A stretch of 64,000 bases of DNA from Ulvibacter antarcticus (GTDB lineage: Bacteria; Bacteroidota; Bacteroidia; Flavobacteriales; Flavobacteriaceae). The notes beneath the pieces are model-generated. The model was given only the letters and a program-made list of their open reading frames with translations, was not told the origin of the DNA and did no database searches. Position numbers and translations under genes: made by a program. Positions within the stretch are counted from its first letter, which is position 1; each line of letters begins with the position of its first letter. Shown here piece by piece: positions 17,833-27,457 of this stretch. The stretch is from contig NZ_REFC01000014.1 in the NCBI RefSeq assembly GCF_003688405.1, positions 124,001-188,000 of the forward strand. Direction: 5' to 3'.

Positions 17833-18696
17833 TTATCCTAAATAGGTCATTAATATTCTACTTCTAGAAGTATGCTTTAACCTTCTAATCGCTTTCTCTT
17901 TAATCTGTCGAACTCTTTCTCTGGTAAGATCAAAGGTTTCACCAATTTCTTCAAGGGTCATCGGGTGTTGATCGGCCAATCCAAAGTACAATCTTACTAC
18001 ATCAGCTTCTCTCGGTGTAAGCGTCTCTAAAGCGCGTTCTATTTCTGTACGCAATGACTCATGTAATAAGGCGCGGTCCGGATTTGGTGATTCGCCCGAA
18101 CGAAGTACATCGTATAAATTTGAATCTTCCCCTTCCACTAATGGCGCATCCATAGAGACGTGACGTCCGGAATTCTTCATAGATTCCTTCACATCATTGA
18201 TCGTCATATCCAATTCCTGCGCAATTTCTTCGGCAGATGGCGGACGCTCATTCGACTGCTCCAGAAAAGCATACATCTTATTAATCTTATTGATGCTTCC
18301 AATTTTATTCAATGGCAGTCGAACAATACGTGATTGCTCAGCCAGCGCTTGTAAAATAGATTGTCTAATCCACCATACAGCATACGAAATAAACTTAAAC
18401 CCACGGGTTTCGTCAAAACGCTGTGCCGCTTTTATAAGTCCTAAATTTCCTTCGTTGATAAGATCGGGAAGAGTTAGCCCTTGATTCTGATATTGCTTTG
18501 CTACCGATACAACAAAACGAAGATTTGCTTTTGTTAATTTCTCTAAAGCGAGATGGTCACCCGCCTTAATGCGTTGTGCCAATTCCACTTCTTCGTCTGC
18601 AGTAATTAAATCGACCTTGCCAATTTCCTGTAAGTATTTGTCTAAGGATGCAGTTTCGCGGTTAGTTACCTGTTTTGTAATTTTCAGCTGTCTCAT
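17833..18696 (-). CDS. rpoD: Primary sigma factor RpoD/SigA
   Basis: The 287-residue protein holds sigma70 regions 1.2, 2, 3 and 4 but no region 1.1, the form usual for the Bacteroidota housekeeping sigma factor. Motifs: [16 protein letters not shown] (1.2), [20 protein letters not shown] and [16 protein letters not shown] (2.1-2.2), [16 protein letters not shown] (2.3-2.4), and [20 protein letters not shown] (4.2 helix-turn-helix). It directs RNA polymerase to TTG/TAnnTTTG promoters, many of which occur in this window. It is transcribed alone with a long 3' tail. Confidence 0.97.
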   Translation of the reverse strand: MRQLKITKQVTNRETASLDKYLQEIGKVDLITADEEVELAQRIKAGDHLALEKLTKANLRFVVSVAKQYQNQGLTLPDLINEGNLGLIKAAQRFDETRGFKFISYAVWWIRQSILQALAEQSRIVRLPLNKIGSINKINKMYAFLEQSNERPPSAEEIAQELDMTINDVKESMKNSGRHVSMDAPLVEGEDSNLYDVLRSGESPNPDRALLHESLRTEIERALETLTPREADVVRLYFGLADQHPMTLEEIGETFDLTRERVRQIKEKAIRRLKHTSRSRILMTYLG

Positions 18697-18822
18697 GTAC
18701 GAATCGAGTATTAAATTGTGTTGCTATATAGTTATACGTAATATGAGAAGTAAAGGTTACAGAAAGGGATAATTTTTTTGTTTTTTCTTGCTTTTCTAAA
18801 CCACAGGATCTTTATTTAATAC

Positions 18823-18864
18823 TGAGAATTGAGAATTGAGAATTGAGCATTTGGAATTTGGAAT
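18823..18864. repeat. 7-bp-period array, TnGnAAT type
   Basis: TGAGAAT x3, TGAGCAT, TTGGAAT x2: six in-phase units. Confidence 0.8.
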
Positions 18865-18895
18865 TAGATTTGGGCATTTCCCAACTCCATTATAT

Positions 18896-18982
18896 TCCGT
18901 AGGGTCGCGCTATCCGTTGTAGTTATAGCTCGGCAACCGCCGCTCGCTATAAGCTGTCACTACTATCACTAATGCATTTGAT
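18896..18982. repeat. Structured non-coding element with nested stem
   Basis: The centre holds TTATAGC (18923-18929) with GCTATAA (18946-18952) around CGGC-AACC-GCCG (18931-18942). The flanks (GGTCGCGCTATCC and CACTACTATCACTAATGC) are richer in GC than the surroundings. It may be a dispersed element of this lineage; that is an impression, not verified. Confidence 0.55.
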
Positions 18983-19033
18983 ACAAGTCGCTAATTTGAA
19001 AAATGGTAAACTTGAAAATTATGTATTATAAGA

Positions 19034-19152
19034 AGTTGGAAGTTGGAAGTTGGAAGTTGGAAGCGGGAAGTGGGATGTAGGAAGTTGGAAGTTGGAAGTG
19101 GGAAGCTTGAGGCACGATGAAGGAAGTGGGAAGCTTGAAGCACGAAGTAAGA
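19034..19152. repeat. 17-unit degenerate heptamer array (GAAGnnn)
   Basis: 119 bases divide into 17 exact 7-mers without slip. Each ends in GA and most start AG: AGTTGGA x4, AGCGGGA, AGTGGGA, TGTAGGA, AGTTGGA x2, AGTGGGA, AGCTTGA, GGCACGA, TGAAGGA, AGTGGGA, AGCTTGA, AGCACGA, AGTAAGA. So a near-constant GAAG alternates with a variable triplet. Confidence 0.9.
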
Positions 19153-19176
19153 ATGTCTTAAATCATGCATCTTATG

Positions 19177-19251
19177 TCTAACAGCGCAGCGTTCTAACAT
19201 CTAAGAGCAAAGCGGTCTAACATCTAACAGCGCAGCGATCTCAAATCTCAG
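19177..19251. repeat. 23-bp direct repeats
   Basis: Full units at 19193-19215 and 19216-19238 share TCTAACATCTAA followed by AGAGCAAAGCGG or CAGCGCAGCGA. A partial unit (TCTAACAGCGCAGCGT, 19177-19192) precedes and a decayed one follows. Confidence 0.8.
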
Positions 19252-19268
19252 TCGGACACGACTTTTTT

Positions 19269-19988
19269 CTAATTTAAACTGTCCTTCCTCTTTTCACTGT
19301 CAGTATTAGTATCGGGAATTTCAGATTTTTTTGCCTCCGCCTTACTTGCAGCAATCAGGCTATCAATCACTTTTTTATCGGATGTCACAATGGTTTCGTT
19401 GGTCTCACTATTGTAGTAACTGTAGTTAGTTTCCACTTCGTAACCGTCGTCAAAAATGATCTCGTGTTCCCCTTCAAAATGAAGTTTATTAGCTTCGTCG
19501 GTGGTAGTTTTAGATCCGTGTGAGACTATTTTTGTTCTTTTTTTCTCGTTGGCCGTATTGTTATTCTTTTCTTCTTTTATCGCTGCTTGATCTTCCTTGG
19601 AATATTCGGTGTCTTCAATTCCTTCAGAAGTGAACATTATATTAGATTCGTTATTGTTTGTTGAATTTTCATCCAGCATTTGAGAAGATTCTGTAGCTTC
19701 TTCCGAAGTGATATCGATTGGAGACTCCTTTTGTATGTTCAATTCTTCTTCAGAATCATTTTCCGAAGCATTAAATAATGAAGTGTTTGTTACTGTTAGC
19801 GTTGTAAGTAAAAGAATAGTAATCGTGGCAATACTTCCGAAGAACCACCAGAAAAAGAGGCGTTTCTTGCGTTTTGTTTCTGCGTCTAAGGTCTCATTGA
19901 TCTTTTCCCATACTTCCAGCCTCGGACTCTTACTCTTGTCCTGCAATCTTGCTTCAAAAAGCGCTCCTATGTCTTCCCTATTTTTCAT
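19269..19988 (-). CDS. Membrane-anchored protein, putative anti-sigma factor
   Basis: The 239-residue protein has a charged N-terminal segment (about residues 1-40), one transmembrane helix (FWWFFGSIATITILLLTTLTV, about 44-65) and a long, acidic, low-complexity extracytoplasmic part rich in N, E, S and T. It overlaps the ECF sigma gene by 4 bases (ATGA). That position and topology fit an anti-sigma factor, but there is no recognisable zinc anti-sigma motif or FecR domain. The periplasmic part looks disordered. Product assigned mainly from context. Confidence 0.65.
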   Translation of the reverse strand: MKNREDIGALFEARLQDKSKSPRLEVWEKINETLDAETKRKKRLFFWWFFGSIATITILLLTTLTVTNTSLFNASENDSEEELNIQKESPIDITSEEATESSQMLDENSTNNNESNIMFTSEGIEDTEYSKEDQAAIKEEKNNNTANEKKRTKIVSHGSKTTTDEANKLHFEGEHEIIFDDGYEVETNYSYYNSETNETIVTSDKKVIDSLIAASKAEAKKSEIPDTNTDSEKRKDSLN

Positions 19989-20539
19989 TTTTCCGTGGCT
20001 TTTATTTGGCTTGTACTATTTATATCTGTGATTCTGGTTCGCAAAAGCTGTTTTGCTCTATGATAATTGGATTTGGAAGTGCCTTCTGAAATCTGCAACA
20101 TTGCCGCCACTTCCTTATGTGAAAATCCGTCGAGTTGATACAAGCTAAAGACCAACCGATACTGATCGGGTAATTCCTGAATTAAACCTAATAGCGCATC
20201 CAAAGGTAGATCGACCCATTTTGATAGTACCGTGGTATCATCTTCCAGCAGATCATTTTTTATTTCAATAGGGATATGGCGGTTTGCCTTATAACTATCT
20301 ATGGCTTTGTAAATGGTAATACGTTTCATCCAGCCTTCGAAAGAACCCTTATTTTTATAGGTTTTTATCTTTTGAAAGATGGTAATAAACGCATCGTGCA
20401 AATTATCTTCCGCCTCAACTACATTTCTACAATATTTGAGCGATACTAAAAACAAGGCATCTTTATACCTCCTGAATAACTCGCTTTGAGCTTCCCGGTT
20501 ATTTTTTTTACAGTTTTTTATTAATTCGTTAAGAGTCAA
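19985..20539 (-). CDS. ECF-type RNA polymerase sigma factor
   Basis: The 184-residue protein has sigma70 region 2 (ELFRRYKDALFLVSLKYCRN, then EAEDNLHDAFITIFQKI and GSFEGWMKRITIYKAID) and region 4 (LPDQYRLVFSLYQLDGFSHKEVAAML, then SEGTSKSNYHRAKQLLR). It lacks region 3, as ECF factors do. It is coupled by a 4-base overlap to a membrane protein that probably controls it, and lies 31 bases after a lipoprotein gene on the same strand. The regulon is unknown. Confidence 0.93.
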   Translation of the reverse strand: MTLNELIKNCKKNNREAQSELFRRYKDALFLVSLKYCRNVVEAEDNLHDAFITIFQKIKTYKNKGSFEGWMKRITIYKAIDSYKANRHIPIEIKNDLLEDDTTVLSKWVDLPLDALLGLIQELPDQYRLVFSLYQLDGFSHKEVAAMLQISEGTSKSNYHRAKQLLRTRITDINSTSQIKATEK

Positions 20540-20570
20540 TAATTATGATGGTTAAAAATAATTCTCCTTT

Positions 20571-21155
20571 TTAAAAAGCCCGCACCGCACGTATATGAAA
20601 TGGGTTGTCTTTGTTTGAATTCAGTTTCCTGCTAGCTGGTATAACTGGGGTGGTTCCGAAGTCATGTACCCAACAATTTAAATGTTGTCCGGTTCCAACT
20701 GGAAAAAATTCAGACGAACTTATATAGACCGATCCATACGATTCGTCGAACCCACCAACGACATCCCGATGTAAATATAACTGTTCCAATTCATCTGACG
20801 AAGGTAAAAACCAATCGTCATAACCGTTAAGGGATAATGCTGCGCAGATCTTAGCAGCAATATTATCTTGAGAGCAAGCAGCTACAATCGCCGCTGTGTT
20901 GTCACTTCCTGAGCCAATAGATGTATCTTGAGAAATAGGAGTTGTGTTGCCTAAGCAACCCCATACGGCATCTTCTTGGTCTTCTTCCGAAGCAATTAAA
21001 CCATGCATGCTGCTAGCATCCAGATAGAAAATTATACCTCCTTCATGATTGTCACCAATTTCAAAAGTGAGTACCTCTGTGGGAGCATCATCCTCCTTCT
21101 TATCACAAGAAAAGGAGATGGAAATCATCATTAAAATTAAAAGTATTCTTTTCAT
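20571..21155 (-). CDS. Lipoprotein with DUF1566/Lcl-type C-terminal domain
   Basis: The 194-residue protein starts with a lipoprotein signal (SISFSCDKKED). The body carries GGIIFYLDASSMHGLIAS, then GYDDWFLPSSDELEQLY and a closing FHIRAVRAF, the pattern of the DUF1566 domain found at the end of the Legionella collagen-like adhesin and in many Bacteroidota surface proteins. It is likely surface- or periplasm-exposed. It lies 11 bases after another lipoprotein gene and 31 before the ECF sigma gene, so it may be part of the same transcript. Confidence 0.83.
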   Translation of the reverse strand: MKRILLILMMISISFSCDKKEDDAPTEVLTFEIGDNHEGGIIFYLDASSMHGLIASEEDQEDAVWGCLGNTTPISQDTSIGSGSDNTAAIVAACSQDNIAAKICAALSLNGYDDWFLPSSDELEQLYLHRDVVGGFDESYGSVYISSSEFFPVGTGQHLNCWVHDFGTTPVIPASRKLNSNKDNPFHIRAVRAF

Positions 21156-21166
21156 AATTGGGATAT

Positions 21167-22195
21167 TTATTTGCAGTTGATAGCTTCAATAGTAAGGTTG
21201 AAAATTACTAAGATTTCCCCACCTTGGGTATATTCAATTCTGGTGAATATAGTTTGCGGATTGGTTATATTGGTATAATTAGAATACGAAATAGCATTAA
21301 TTCCTTGTTCAGCGTCTGCTTCAGTTTCATAAAAGCTATAGGACAGCGCCGATACCGTGTCGTGATTTTGCGGTACGCCAATGCAATGTATATTTTTTGA
21401 AAAGTTAAAGTTGGCGAAGCCGGGGTTGATTTCATCTTCACAACTCGTGATCCCTTCCGAAGAACATACAATCGAACAATTTTTTTGCATTAAAAATTCA
21501 GATGAATTATTAGAGATATTGATTTGTTGATCTGTGAGAAGATTTACAACCCAATTGAGATCCCAATCATCTTCTATGTTGGGATTATCGAACAAGTCGA
21601 TATTCAGAAAAAGATCATCACCAATATATAAAGTGACCCAAGTGCCAAAAGTAATTGTGTTTTGATAGTGAAATTCTACTATGCCCAGGCGATTGATATT
21701 AAAATAGGCGCCATCATAAGCAGAAGGCGTCCCCGAAAGATAATTTACTTCCCAAATGCATTCGGTGAGTGTATTGTTACAGCGTCTTCTGTGAGACTCC
21801 TTGTTGCATACATCAATAGCCTCTTTTAGCTCTTGATTGTTATTGATGTCGACTAGATTGCCATTATCAAGCGTACCGGCGATTGGATAACTTAGACTAA
21901 TGGAATAATTTTCATCTAACGTTCCCAGAAAATCACTAAACATAGAATTTCCTGTCATGGGTAAGGCTTCGATAAATTCCAGATTTTCATCAAAAACAAA
22001 AAGCGCGAAGGGATAGTTAAACTCGATGCAATCTATGGGCTCATCGGAATCTGTTCCCGAAACCCTGCCTAGAAAATCATAAAGTTCCTCATCAACAATG
22101 TCCCTGTTGATATTCATGGTTCCTACAGCTTCGTCGGAGCAAGAATAAAACAGGGACATGATGAGAGACAATAATAAAATGCAATTCTTCTTCAT
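21167..22195 (-). CDS. Hypothetical lipoprotein
   Basis: The 342-residue protein is not recognised. It has a lipoprotein signal (LIMSLFYSCSDEAVG) and a beta-rich body with several cysteines (NKESHRRRCNNTLTEC at mid-length; CSIVCSSEGITSCED later), suggesting disulfides outside the cytoplasm. It is first in a likely four-gene set that ends with the ECF sigma and its membrane partner, so it may be the sensed or regulated surface component. That link is only from gene order. Confidence 0.75.
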   Translation of the reverse strand: MKKNCILLLSLIMSLFYSCSDEAVGTMNINRDIVDEELYDFLGRVSGTDSDEPIDCIEFNYPFALFVFDENLEFIEALPMTGNSMFSDFLGTLDENYSISLSYPIAGTLDNGNLVDINNNQELKEAIDVCNKESHRRRCNNTLTECIWEVNYLSGTPSAYDGAYFNINRLGIVEFHYQNTITFGTWVTLYIGDDLFLNIDLFDNPNIEDDWDLNWVVNLLTDQQINISNNSSEFLMQKNCSIVCSSEGITSCEDEINPGFANFNFSKNIHCIGVPQNHDTVSALSYSFYETEADAEQGINAISYSNYTNITNPQTIFTRIEYTQGGEILVIFNLTIEAINCK

Positions 22196-22297
22196 AGCAA
22201 TCTTTTCTTTATAGTCTGATAAAAGAAAAAAGGTTGCGTATAAACTTAAGAATTGATGATTTTATTTAGACTTGAATATGTAATCTGCTTTAAGGGA

Positions 22298-25009
22298 CTA
22301 ATGTTGCCTTAATTCAATTAAGATGATATTGATTTCGAGAAGGGCTTTGGTGTATAGACTGTTAAAGGCAGTCATATGTTTTTTAGCATCATTCAACCCT
22401 TCATTTTTAATTGTATTGCTTTCAATTTGCTGCAAATGATGCCCTAATAAGGTCATCCCCAGATTCATAAAACTGGATTTCATTTTGTGCGCTAAAGAGC
22501 TGGCACGCGAATAGTACTCGCGTTCCATGCAAGAACGTAAGCTCTTGTAATCTTCGGGGGTTTCCTTTATAAATACCTCTAAGAGAGAAATAATAAATTC
22601 TTCATCATTATCGAAGGTTTCCAGCAACATGTTGATATCAATAGTGCTGCTCTTAGCACCAACAACATCTTGGCCTGTTGTATTTGAAGGAGTATTTGGA
22701 TTAAAATCTTCATCCGAAATAAGCCAAAACAATACTTCTTTTACTGCATCTTCGTTTAAAGGCTTAGTTAAATAAAAATCGATTCCTGCTTTTATTGCAT
22801 TTTTTCGTGCTTCCGGGAAAACATCGGCAGAACAAGCTACAATTGGAATCTTTTTTCTAGAATTTTTATTAGATTTTCGAATAATTGATATTGCTTCAAG
22901 ACCGTTCATAACAGGCATGTGCATATCCATAAATACAATGTCGTAATCGGTTTTTGAATTTTTGAATATCTCTACGGCTTCCTGCCCATTTTCAGCTATA
23001 TCAACTTCCACATTGAGCCCATTTAGCAATTGCTTAATGTAGAATTGATTCATCTGATTATCTTCAGCTACAAGTACTCTAAGATTATTTAATTTGAGAT
23101 CAAGTTCTCCGCTATATTTAACGGTATTTGTAATTTTTTTAAGCTTACTCTTTTTTAACGGAATTGAAAATTCAAAAACAGAACCTACACCAACTTCGCT
23201 GCTGGCATCTAAAGTCCCTTCTTGAAGATAAATAAGTTCTTTGGTAATAGCGAGTCCTAGCCCTGTTCCGGTAATCTTTGAATTTTCAGGATTTTCGACC
23301 TGATAGAAACTGTCGAATATATTTTCTAGTTTATCTTCGGGGATACCAATTCCAGTATCCTTTACCTGGAAATTAAGCGTAATAGCGCTATCGTCTTCTG
23401 CAACTTTTAAGATATTGATAGTAATTTGACCTTCTTGTGTAAATTTAATTGAATTCCCAATAAGATTGGTTAGGATTTGGTTGAGACGGTATTGGTCACC
23501 AATAACAATATCAGGGATGTCTTTGTCCATAAATGCCTCCAACTTCAAACCTTTCTCTTTGGCTTTGATCTCAAAACCATTGGCTAAATTTTCAACAACA
23601 TCTCTAAGGTTAAAATCAATAGCTTGTAGCGTTAATTTTCCGGCTTCAATTTTAGAGAAGTCCAGTATATCGTTTACAATTGAAAGTAAACTTTTGGCAG
23701 AGAAATTAATCCCATCTACATTTTTACGTAAGAGGGATTCATTTTTATGATCACTTTTTGTAATGATTTCTGAAAGTCCTAGAATTACATTCAAAGGGGT
23801 TCTAATCTCATGACTCATATTTGAGAGAAAGGTAGATTTTGCCTTCGCCATGCGCTCCGCATTGATTTTCGCTTCTCTGACAGATTTTAAGGTGTCTTTT
23901 TTATTGGTGATATTTTTTAGAAAAATACTATAGGTGTCTTGAGGTGATGAATAGTTATTTGTAATTGCTATTTCATAGTCGTCTGTTATTCCATTTGATT
24001 TCTGGAGTTCAGTTTCAAGTCGGGTACCTATTATGTTCTTCGGAATTGCAGGGTCGGGATTGAAAAGATCCTTTCTCAATTGTATGGCAATTTCTTCTGA
24101 AAGTAAGTCAAAAATTGATTTGTTTTTTAGTGCTTCCTTCTGAAGTCCAAAGATCTGAAGCGCATTGCTATTGTTGTCAATTACATTTCCCTCTTGGTTA
24201 ATGAGAATATAACCATCCAGAATGTATTCAAGAACAGAATTATTATCAATTGCAACGGCTTTCTTCGTATCTATATGTACTTTTATTTCAGGGCTTTCAG
24301 AGCCATTTTTAACAGGAATACTTTCTACTTCAAAAAAGCCTTGCGGAATCATTTCTTTCAAAGTATTCTTCGACTCTAATCGATGATAGTTGAAATTAAA
24401 ATCCTTAAGCGCATTGTAGAAAATAGCATCAGAAAACTCTTTTCCGAAGGAATTAAGAAATTCTACATAAATTTTGTGCAGGTTTTCTTTTAATTTCCTA
24501 AAACTGTTTATTTGTCCAACCAAATCTAAATTCTTCAAGATAGGTGGTGTTGAGTTGATCGATCCCAACCAACGGCTTGCCAGTTTATTTGATTTCTCTA
24601 ATGCCTGAAATGATTGCAGGATATAGCTAATAAAAAAGTGCCCTAGAATAATTTCTTGATTTCTTCCAGTTTCAAAAAGCGGACGAAAAGCCTCCTTTGA
24701 AGCTATGTCAGAAAAATTAATGGTGATTTCTTTCCTAAGTGCTACTTTGGAAGTAATACATCGTGGATCATGATAGATTAAATAGTCTTCTATTTCCAGA
24801 TACAGGTAGATATCAGCTAGATTCGACTTGAAATCTTGTTCAGGAAATTGATATTGTCTTACTTTTTGAGCAAGATCATTAAACTTCTTGCACGAGGATC
24901 CCTTATTAATAAAATAATCAAGAATAGAATCACTACCCGAAATAATCAGGTTTGATTTTTCAATTGTAGGTGCGTTTTGTGAGAAAAAACGATTTATAAG
25001 TGTACTCAT
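22298..25009 (-). CDS. Hybrid sensor histidine kinase with REC and Hpt domains
   Basis: The 903-residue protein is a full phosphorelay in one chain. The order is a helical N-terminal region of unknown type (1-260), a PAS domain (about 265-375: YILINQEGNVIDNNSNALQI), HisKA with its phospho-His near 399 (FLSNMSHEIRTPLNVILG), HATPase_c (GTGLGLAITKEL), a receiver with phospho-Asp near 693 (YDIVFMDMHMPVMNG) and a C-terminal Hpt with its His near 841 (AHKMKSSFMNLG). No transmembrane helix is evident, so it probably senses a cytoplasmic signal. No partner regulator is adjacent. Confidence 0.94.
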   Translation of the reverse strand: MSTLINRFFSQNAPTIEKSNLIISGSDSILDYFINKGSSCKKFNDLAQKVRQYQFPEQDFKSNLADIYLYLEIEDYLIYHDPRCITSKVALRKEITINFSDIASKEAFRPLFETGRNQEIILGHFFISYILQSFQALEKSNKLASRWLGSINSTPPILKNLDLVGQINSFRKLKENLHKIYVEFLNSFGKEFSDAIFYNALKDFNFNYHRLESKNTLKEMIPQGFFEVESIPVKNGSESPEIKVHIDTKKAVAIDNNSVLEYILDGYILINQEGNVIDNNSNALQIFGLQKEALKNKSIFDLLSEEIAIQLRKDLFNPDPAIPKNIIGTRLETELQKSNGITDDYEIAITNNYSSPQDTYSIFLKNITNKKDTLKSVREAKINAERMAKAKSTFLSNMSHEIRTPLNVILGLSEIITKSDHKNESLLRKNVDGINFSAKSLLSIVNDILDFSKIEAGKLTLQAIDFNLRDVVENLANGFEIKAKEKGLKLEAFMDKDIPDIVIGDQYRLNQILTNLIGNSIKFTQEGQITINILKVAEDDSAITLNFQVKDTGIGIPEDKLENIFDSFYQVENPENSKITGTGLGLAITKELIYLQEGTLDASSEVGVGSVFEFSIPLKKSKLKKITNTVKYSGELDLKLNNLRVLVAEDNQMNQFYIKQLLNGLNVEVDIAENGQEAVEIFKNSKTDYDIVFMDMHMPVMNGLEAISIIRKSNKNSRKKIPIVACSADVFPEARKNAIKAGIDFYLTKPLNEDAVKEVLFWLISDEDFNPNTPSNTTGQDVVGAKSSTIDINMLLETFDNDEEFIISLLEVFIKETPEDYKSLRSCMEREYYSRASSLAHKMKSSFMNLGMTLLGHHLQQIESNTIKNEGLNDAKKHMTAFNSLYTKALLEINIILIELRQH

Positions 25010-25108
25010 CAGGCTTGGGGCTAGACTTTATGAAGGAATTTTCCTTCAAAAAACGAAGATACAATATTTTTTACATTTTCCTAATTTTCATGTATTTATA
25101 TCATAAAA

Positions 25109-25131
25109 AAGCCTCCCTATTGAGGAGGCTT
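25109..25131 (-). terminator. Terminator after pnp
   Basis: Perfect 8-base stem AAGCCTCC (25109-25116) and GGAGGCTT (25124-25131) with a 7-base loop. On the minus strand the T-run TTTTTTA overlaps the stem end. It lies 23 bases past the pnp stop. Confidence 0.92.
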
Positions 25132-25153
25132 GATCTTTATCAACTAATATTAT

Positions 25154-27388
25154 TTAGTCTCTTTTTCTATCTCTATCGCGATTATCACGTCCACGATTAT
25201 CGCGTCCACGATTATCTCTTCCACCGCTTCTTTTATCATCGCGTGGTGGTCTTTCTACATAACCTTCCGGTTTTGGTAATAACGCTTTTCTTGAAACTTT
25301 ATCTTTACGGGTTCTTGAATCCACCCCAAAGTATTTCACATCAAACACATCGCCCATGTTTACAACATCGCTTACGTTTTCAGTTCGTTCCCATGCTAAT
25401 TCAGAAACGTGCAATAAAACTTCGTTTCCGGGAGCATCCATATATTCAACAACAGCTCCAAAATCTAACATCTTGATTACTTTTACTTCGTATACCGATC
25501 CTACTTCTGGCTTAAAGGTAATAGAATCAATCTTCGCTAATACAGCGTCAATTCCTTCTTGTCCTGTTCCTAAGATTTCTACAATTCCTTCTTCAGTCAC
25601 TGGATCTTCGTTAATAACGATAGTACATCCGGTTTCTTTCTGAAGTTCCTGTATCACTTTTCCTCCTGGTCCAATTAACGCACCTATGAAATCGTTAGGA
25701 ATACGTACAGTTACCATTTTTGGAGCGTAGTCTTTTACGTCCGCTCTTGGAGCTGCAATCGCATCTGTCAATTTTCCAAGAATGTGCAAACGACCATCTC
25801 TTGCTTGGTTTAATGCAGCTACTAGAATCTCGTAGCGTAATCCTTTTACTTTAATGTCCATTTGGCACGCGGTAATACCGTCTGCTGTTCCAGTTACTTT
25901 AAAGTCCATATCTCCTAAATAATCTTCATCACCAAGAATATCAGACAATACTGCAAACTTTCCAGTAGCCCCATCAGATATAAGTCCCATTGCGATACCA
26001 GAAACTGGCTTCTTCATTTGGATACCTGCATCCATCAATGCCATAGTAGCAGCACAAACTGTTGCCATAGAAGAAGAACCGTTAGATTCTAATACTTCAC
26101 TAACTACACGTACTGTATAAGGACAATCGTCTGGTACCATTCCTTTAAGACCACGTTGTGCCAAGTTACCGTGACCAACTTCTCTACGAGAGGTTCCACG
26201 AATAGGTCTTGCTTCACCTGTACAGAAAGGAGGGAAGTTATAATGAAGGTAGAAGTTCTCTTCTCCTTCAAATGATGGCATATCTATTTTATTAGCATCT
26301 CTAGAAGTTCCCAGAGTTACTGTTGCCAGTGCTTGAGTTTCCCCACGCGTAAATACAGCAGAACCGTGAACCGATGGTAAGTAATCTACCTCACACCAGA
26401 TATCACGTACTTCGTCTGTCTTACGACCGTCTAGACGTAAGCCTTCATTAACCGTTAGGTCACGAACAGCAGCTTTTTCAGCTTTACGGTAATAGTCTGA
26501 GACTAAACCGCCATATTCTTCTAATTCTTCTTCAGAGAACGATGCTTTTACTTCTTCTTTGATGTTGGCAAATGCCAAAGTGCGTTCTTGTTTAGTAGAT
26601 CCAGCTTTTGCAACTGCATATACTTTATCATACGCCATGTCGTGTACTTTCTTCACTAACTCCTCATTATCAGGAGCTTCTTCGTACTCACGTACTTCTT
26701 TTCTTCCAAAGGCGTCAGCCAAACGGTGTTGTGCATCAATTTGAAGTTTAATCGCTTCGTGAGCAAACTTAATTGCTTCTATCATTTCTTCTTCAGAAAT
26801 CTCGTCCATCTCACCTTCTACCATCATTACAGAATCTGCAGAAGCACCAATCATCATATCGATGTCAGATTCTTCAAGCTGTGCTCTAGTTGGATTGATT
26901 ACAAACTCACCATTTACACGTCCTACTCTCGCTTCAGAGATAGCACATTCAAATGGGAAATCTGATAATTGGATTGCTGCAGAAGCGGCAAGACCTGCCA
27001 TAGCATCTGGCATTACATCTTCATCATGAGACATTAACTGAATCATTACCTGCGTTTCTGCGCTGTAATTTTTCGGGAATAATGGACGTAATACACGATC
27101 CACTAAACGCATCGTTAATACTTCGCCATCACTTGGCCTTGCTTCTCTTTTAAAGAATCCACCTGGGTAACGACCAGCTGCGGCAAATTTTTCACGGTAG
27201 TCTACCGTTAAAGGTAAGAATGGTAGATCTTTTTGCTCGTAGTTAGAAACTACTGTACAAAGCATCATACATTTTCCTGATTGAACAACAACAGACCCGT
27301 GGGCTTGTTTTGCTAGTTTTCCGGTTTCGATAGAGATCTCTCTACCATCACCAAGGTCAATGACCTCTCTAAATACTTTAGGTATCAT
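25154..27388 (-). CDS. pnp: Polyribonucleotide nucleotidyltransferase (PNPase)
   Basis: The 744-residue protein has the two RNase PH-like domains, the second with the catalytic [20 protein letters not shown] stretch (about 480-500), then KH ([16 protein letters not shown]) and S1 ([20 protein letters not shown]). It degrades RNA 3' to 5' with phosphate. The C terminus is an Arg/Asp/Gly-rich tail with RGRDN repeats, absent from the E. coli enzyme. It follows rpsO on the same strand, but a terminator and a structured 300-bp leader lie between, so much of its expression may come from its own promoter or readthrough. Confidence 0.98.
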   Translation of the reverse strand: MIPKVFREVIDLGDGREISIETGKLAKQAHGSVVVQSGKCMMLCTVVSNYEQKDLPFLPLTVDYREKFAAAGRYPGGFFKREARPSDGEVLTMRLVDRVLRPLFPKNYSAETQVMIQLMSHDEDVMPDAMAGLAASAAIQLSDFPFECAISEARVGRVNGEFVINPTRAQLEESDIDMMIGASADSVMMVEGEMDEISEEEMIEAIKFAHEAIKLQIDAQHRLADAFGRKEVREYEEAPDNEELVKKVHDMAYDKVYAVAKAGSTKQERTLAFANIKEEVKASFSEEELEEYGGLVSDYYRKAEKAAVRDLTVNEGLRLDGRKTDEVRDIWCEVDYLPSVHGSAVFTRGETQALATVTLGTSRDANKIDMPSFEGEENFYLHYNFPPFCTGEARPIRGTSRREVGHGNLAQRGLKGMVPDDCPYTVRVVSEVLESNGSSSMATVCAATMALMDAGIQMKKPVSGIAMGLISDGATGKFAVLSDILGDEDYLGDMDFKVTGTADGITACQMDIKVKGLRYEILVAALNQARDGRLHILGKLTDAIAAPRADVKDYAPKMVTVRIPNDFIGALIGPGGKVIQELQKETGCTIVINEDPVTEEGIVEILGTGQEGIDAVLAKIDSITFKPEVGSVYEVKVIKMLDFGAVVEYMDAPGNEVLLHVSELAWERTENVSDVVNMGDVFDVKYFGVDSRTRKDKVSRKALLPKPEGYVERPPRDDKRSGGRDNRGRDNRGRDNRDRDRKRD

Positions 27389-27457
27389 TATTTTGTTTTT
27401 CTTTAGTACTCCGAAGCTCTTGCCTTTTCAGCATAAGCGGAGGTGTACATTAATAAA

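Larger units (their letters stand above)
18697..19268. other. 572-bp gene-free region of arrays and palindromes
   Basis: No credible gene. It holds the rpoD promoter region, a TGAGAAT heptamer array (18823-18864), a structured GC-richer element (about 18896-18982), a 17-unit degenerate heptamer array (19034-19152) and 23-bp direct repeats (19177-19251). Confidence 0.75.

Noticed and set aside
18991-19200. A minus-strand frame of 69 codons
   Set aside because: Most of it is the heptamer array read in three frames in turn; it is not a protein-like sequence.
19177-19251. Possible CRISPR array from the 23-bp repeats
   Set aside because: Units abut without spacers, differ from each other, and no cas gene is in the window.
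25000-25476. A 158-codon plus-strand frame overlapping the pnp end
   Set aside because: It is antisense to the repeat-coded tail of PNPase and crosses its terminator; the Tyr/His-rich translation is a shadow.
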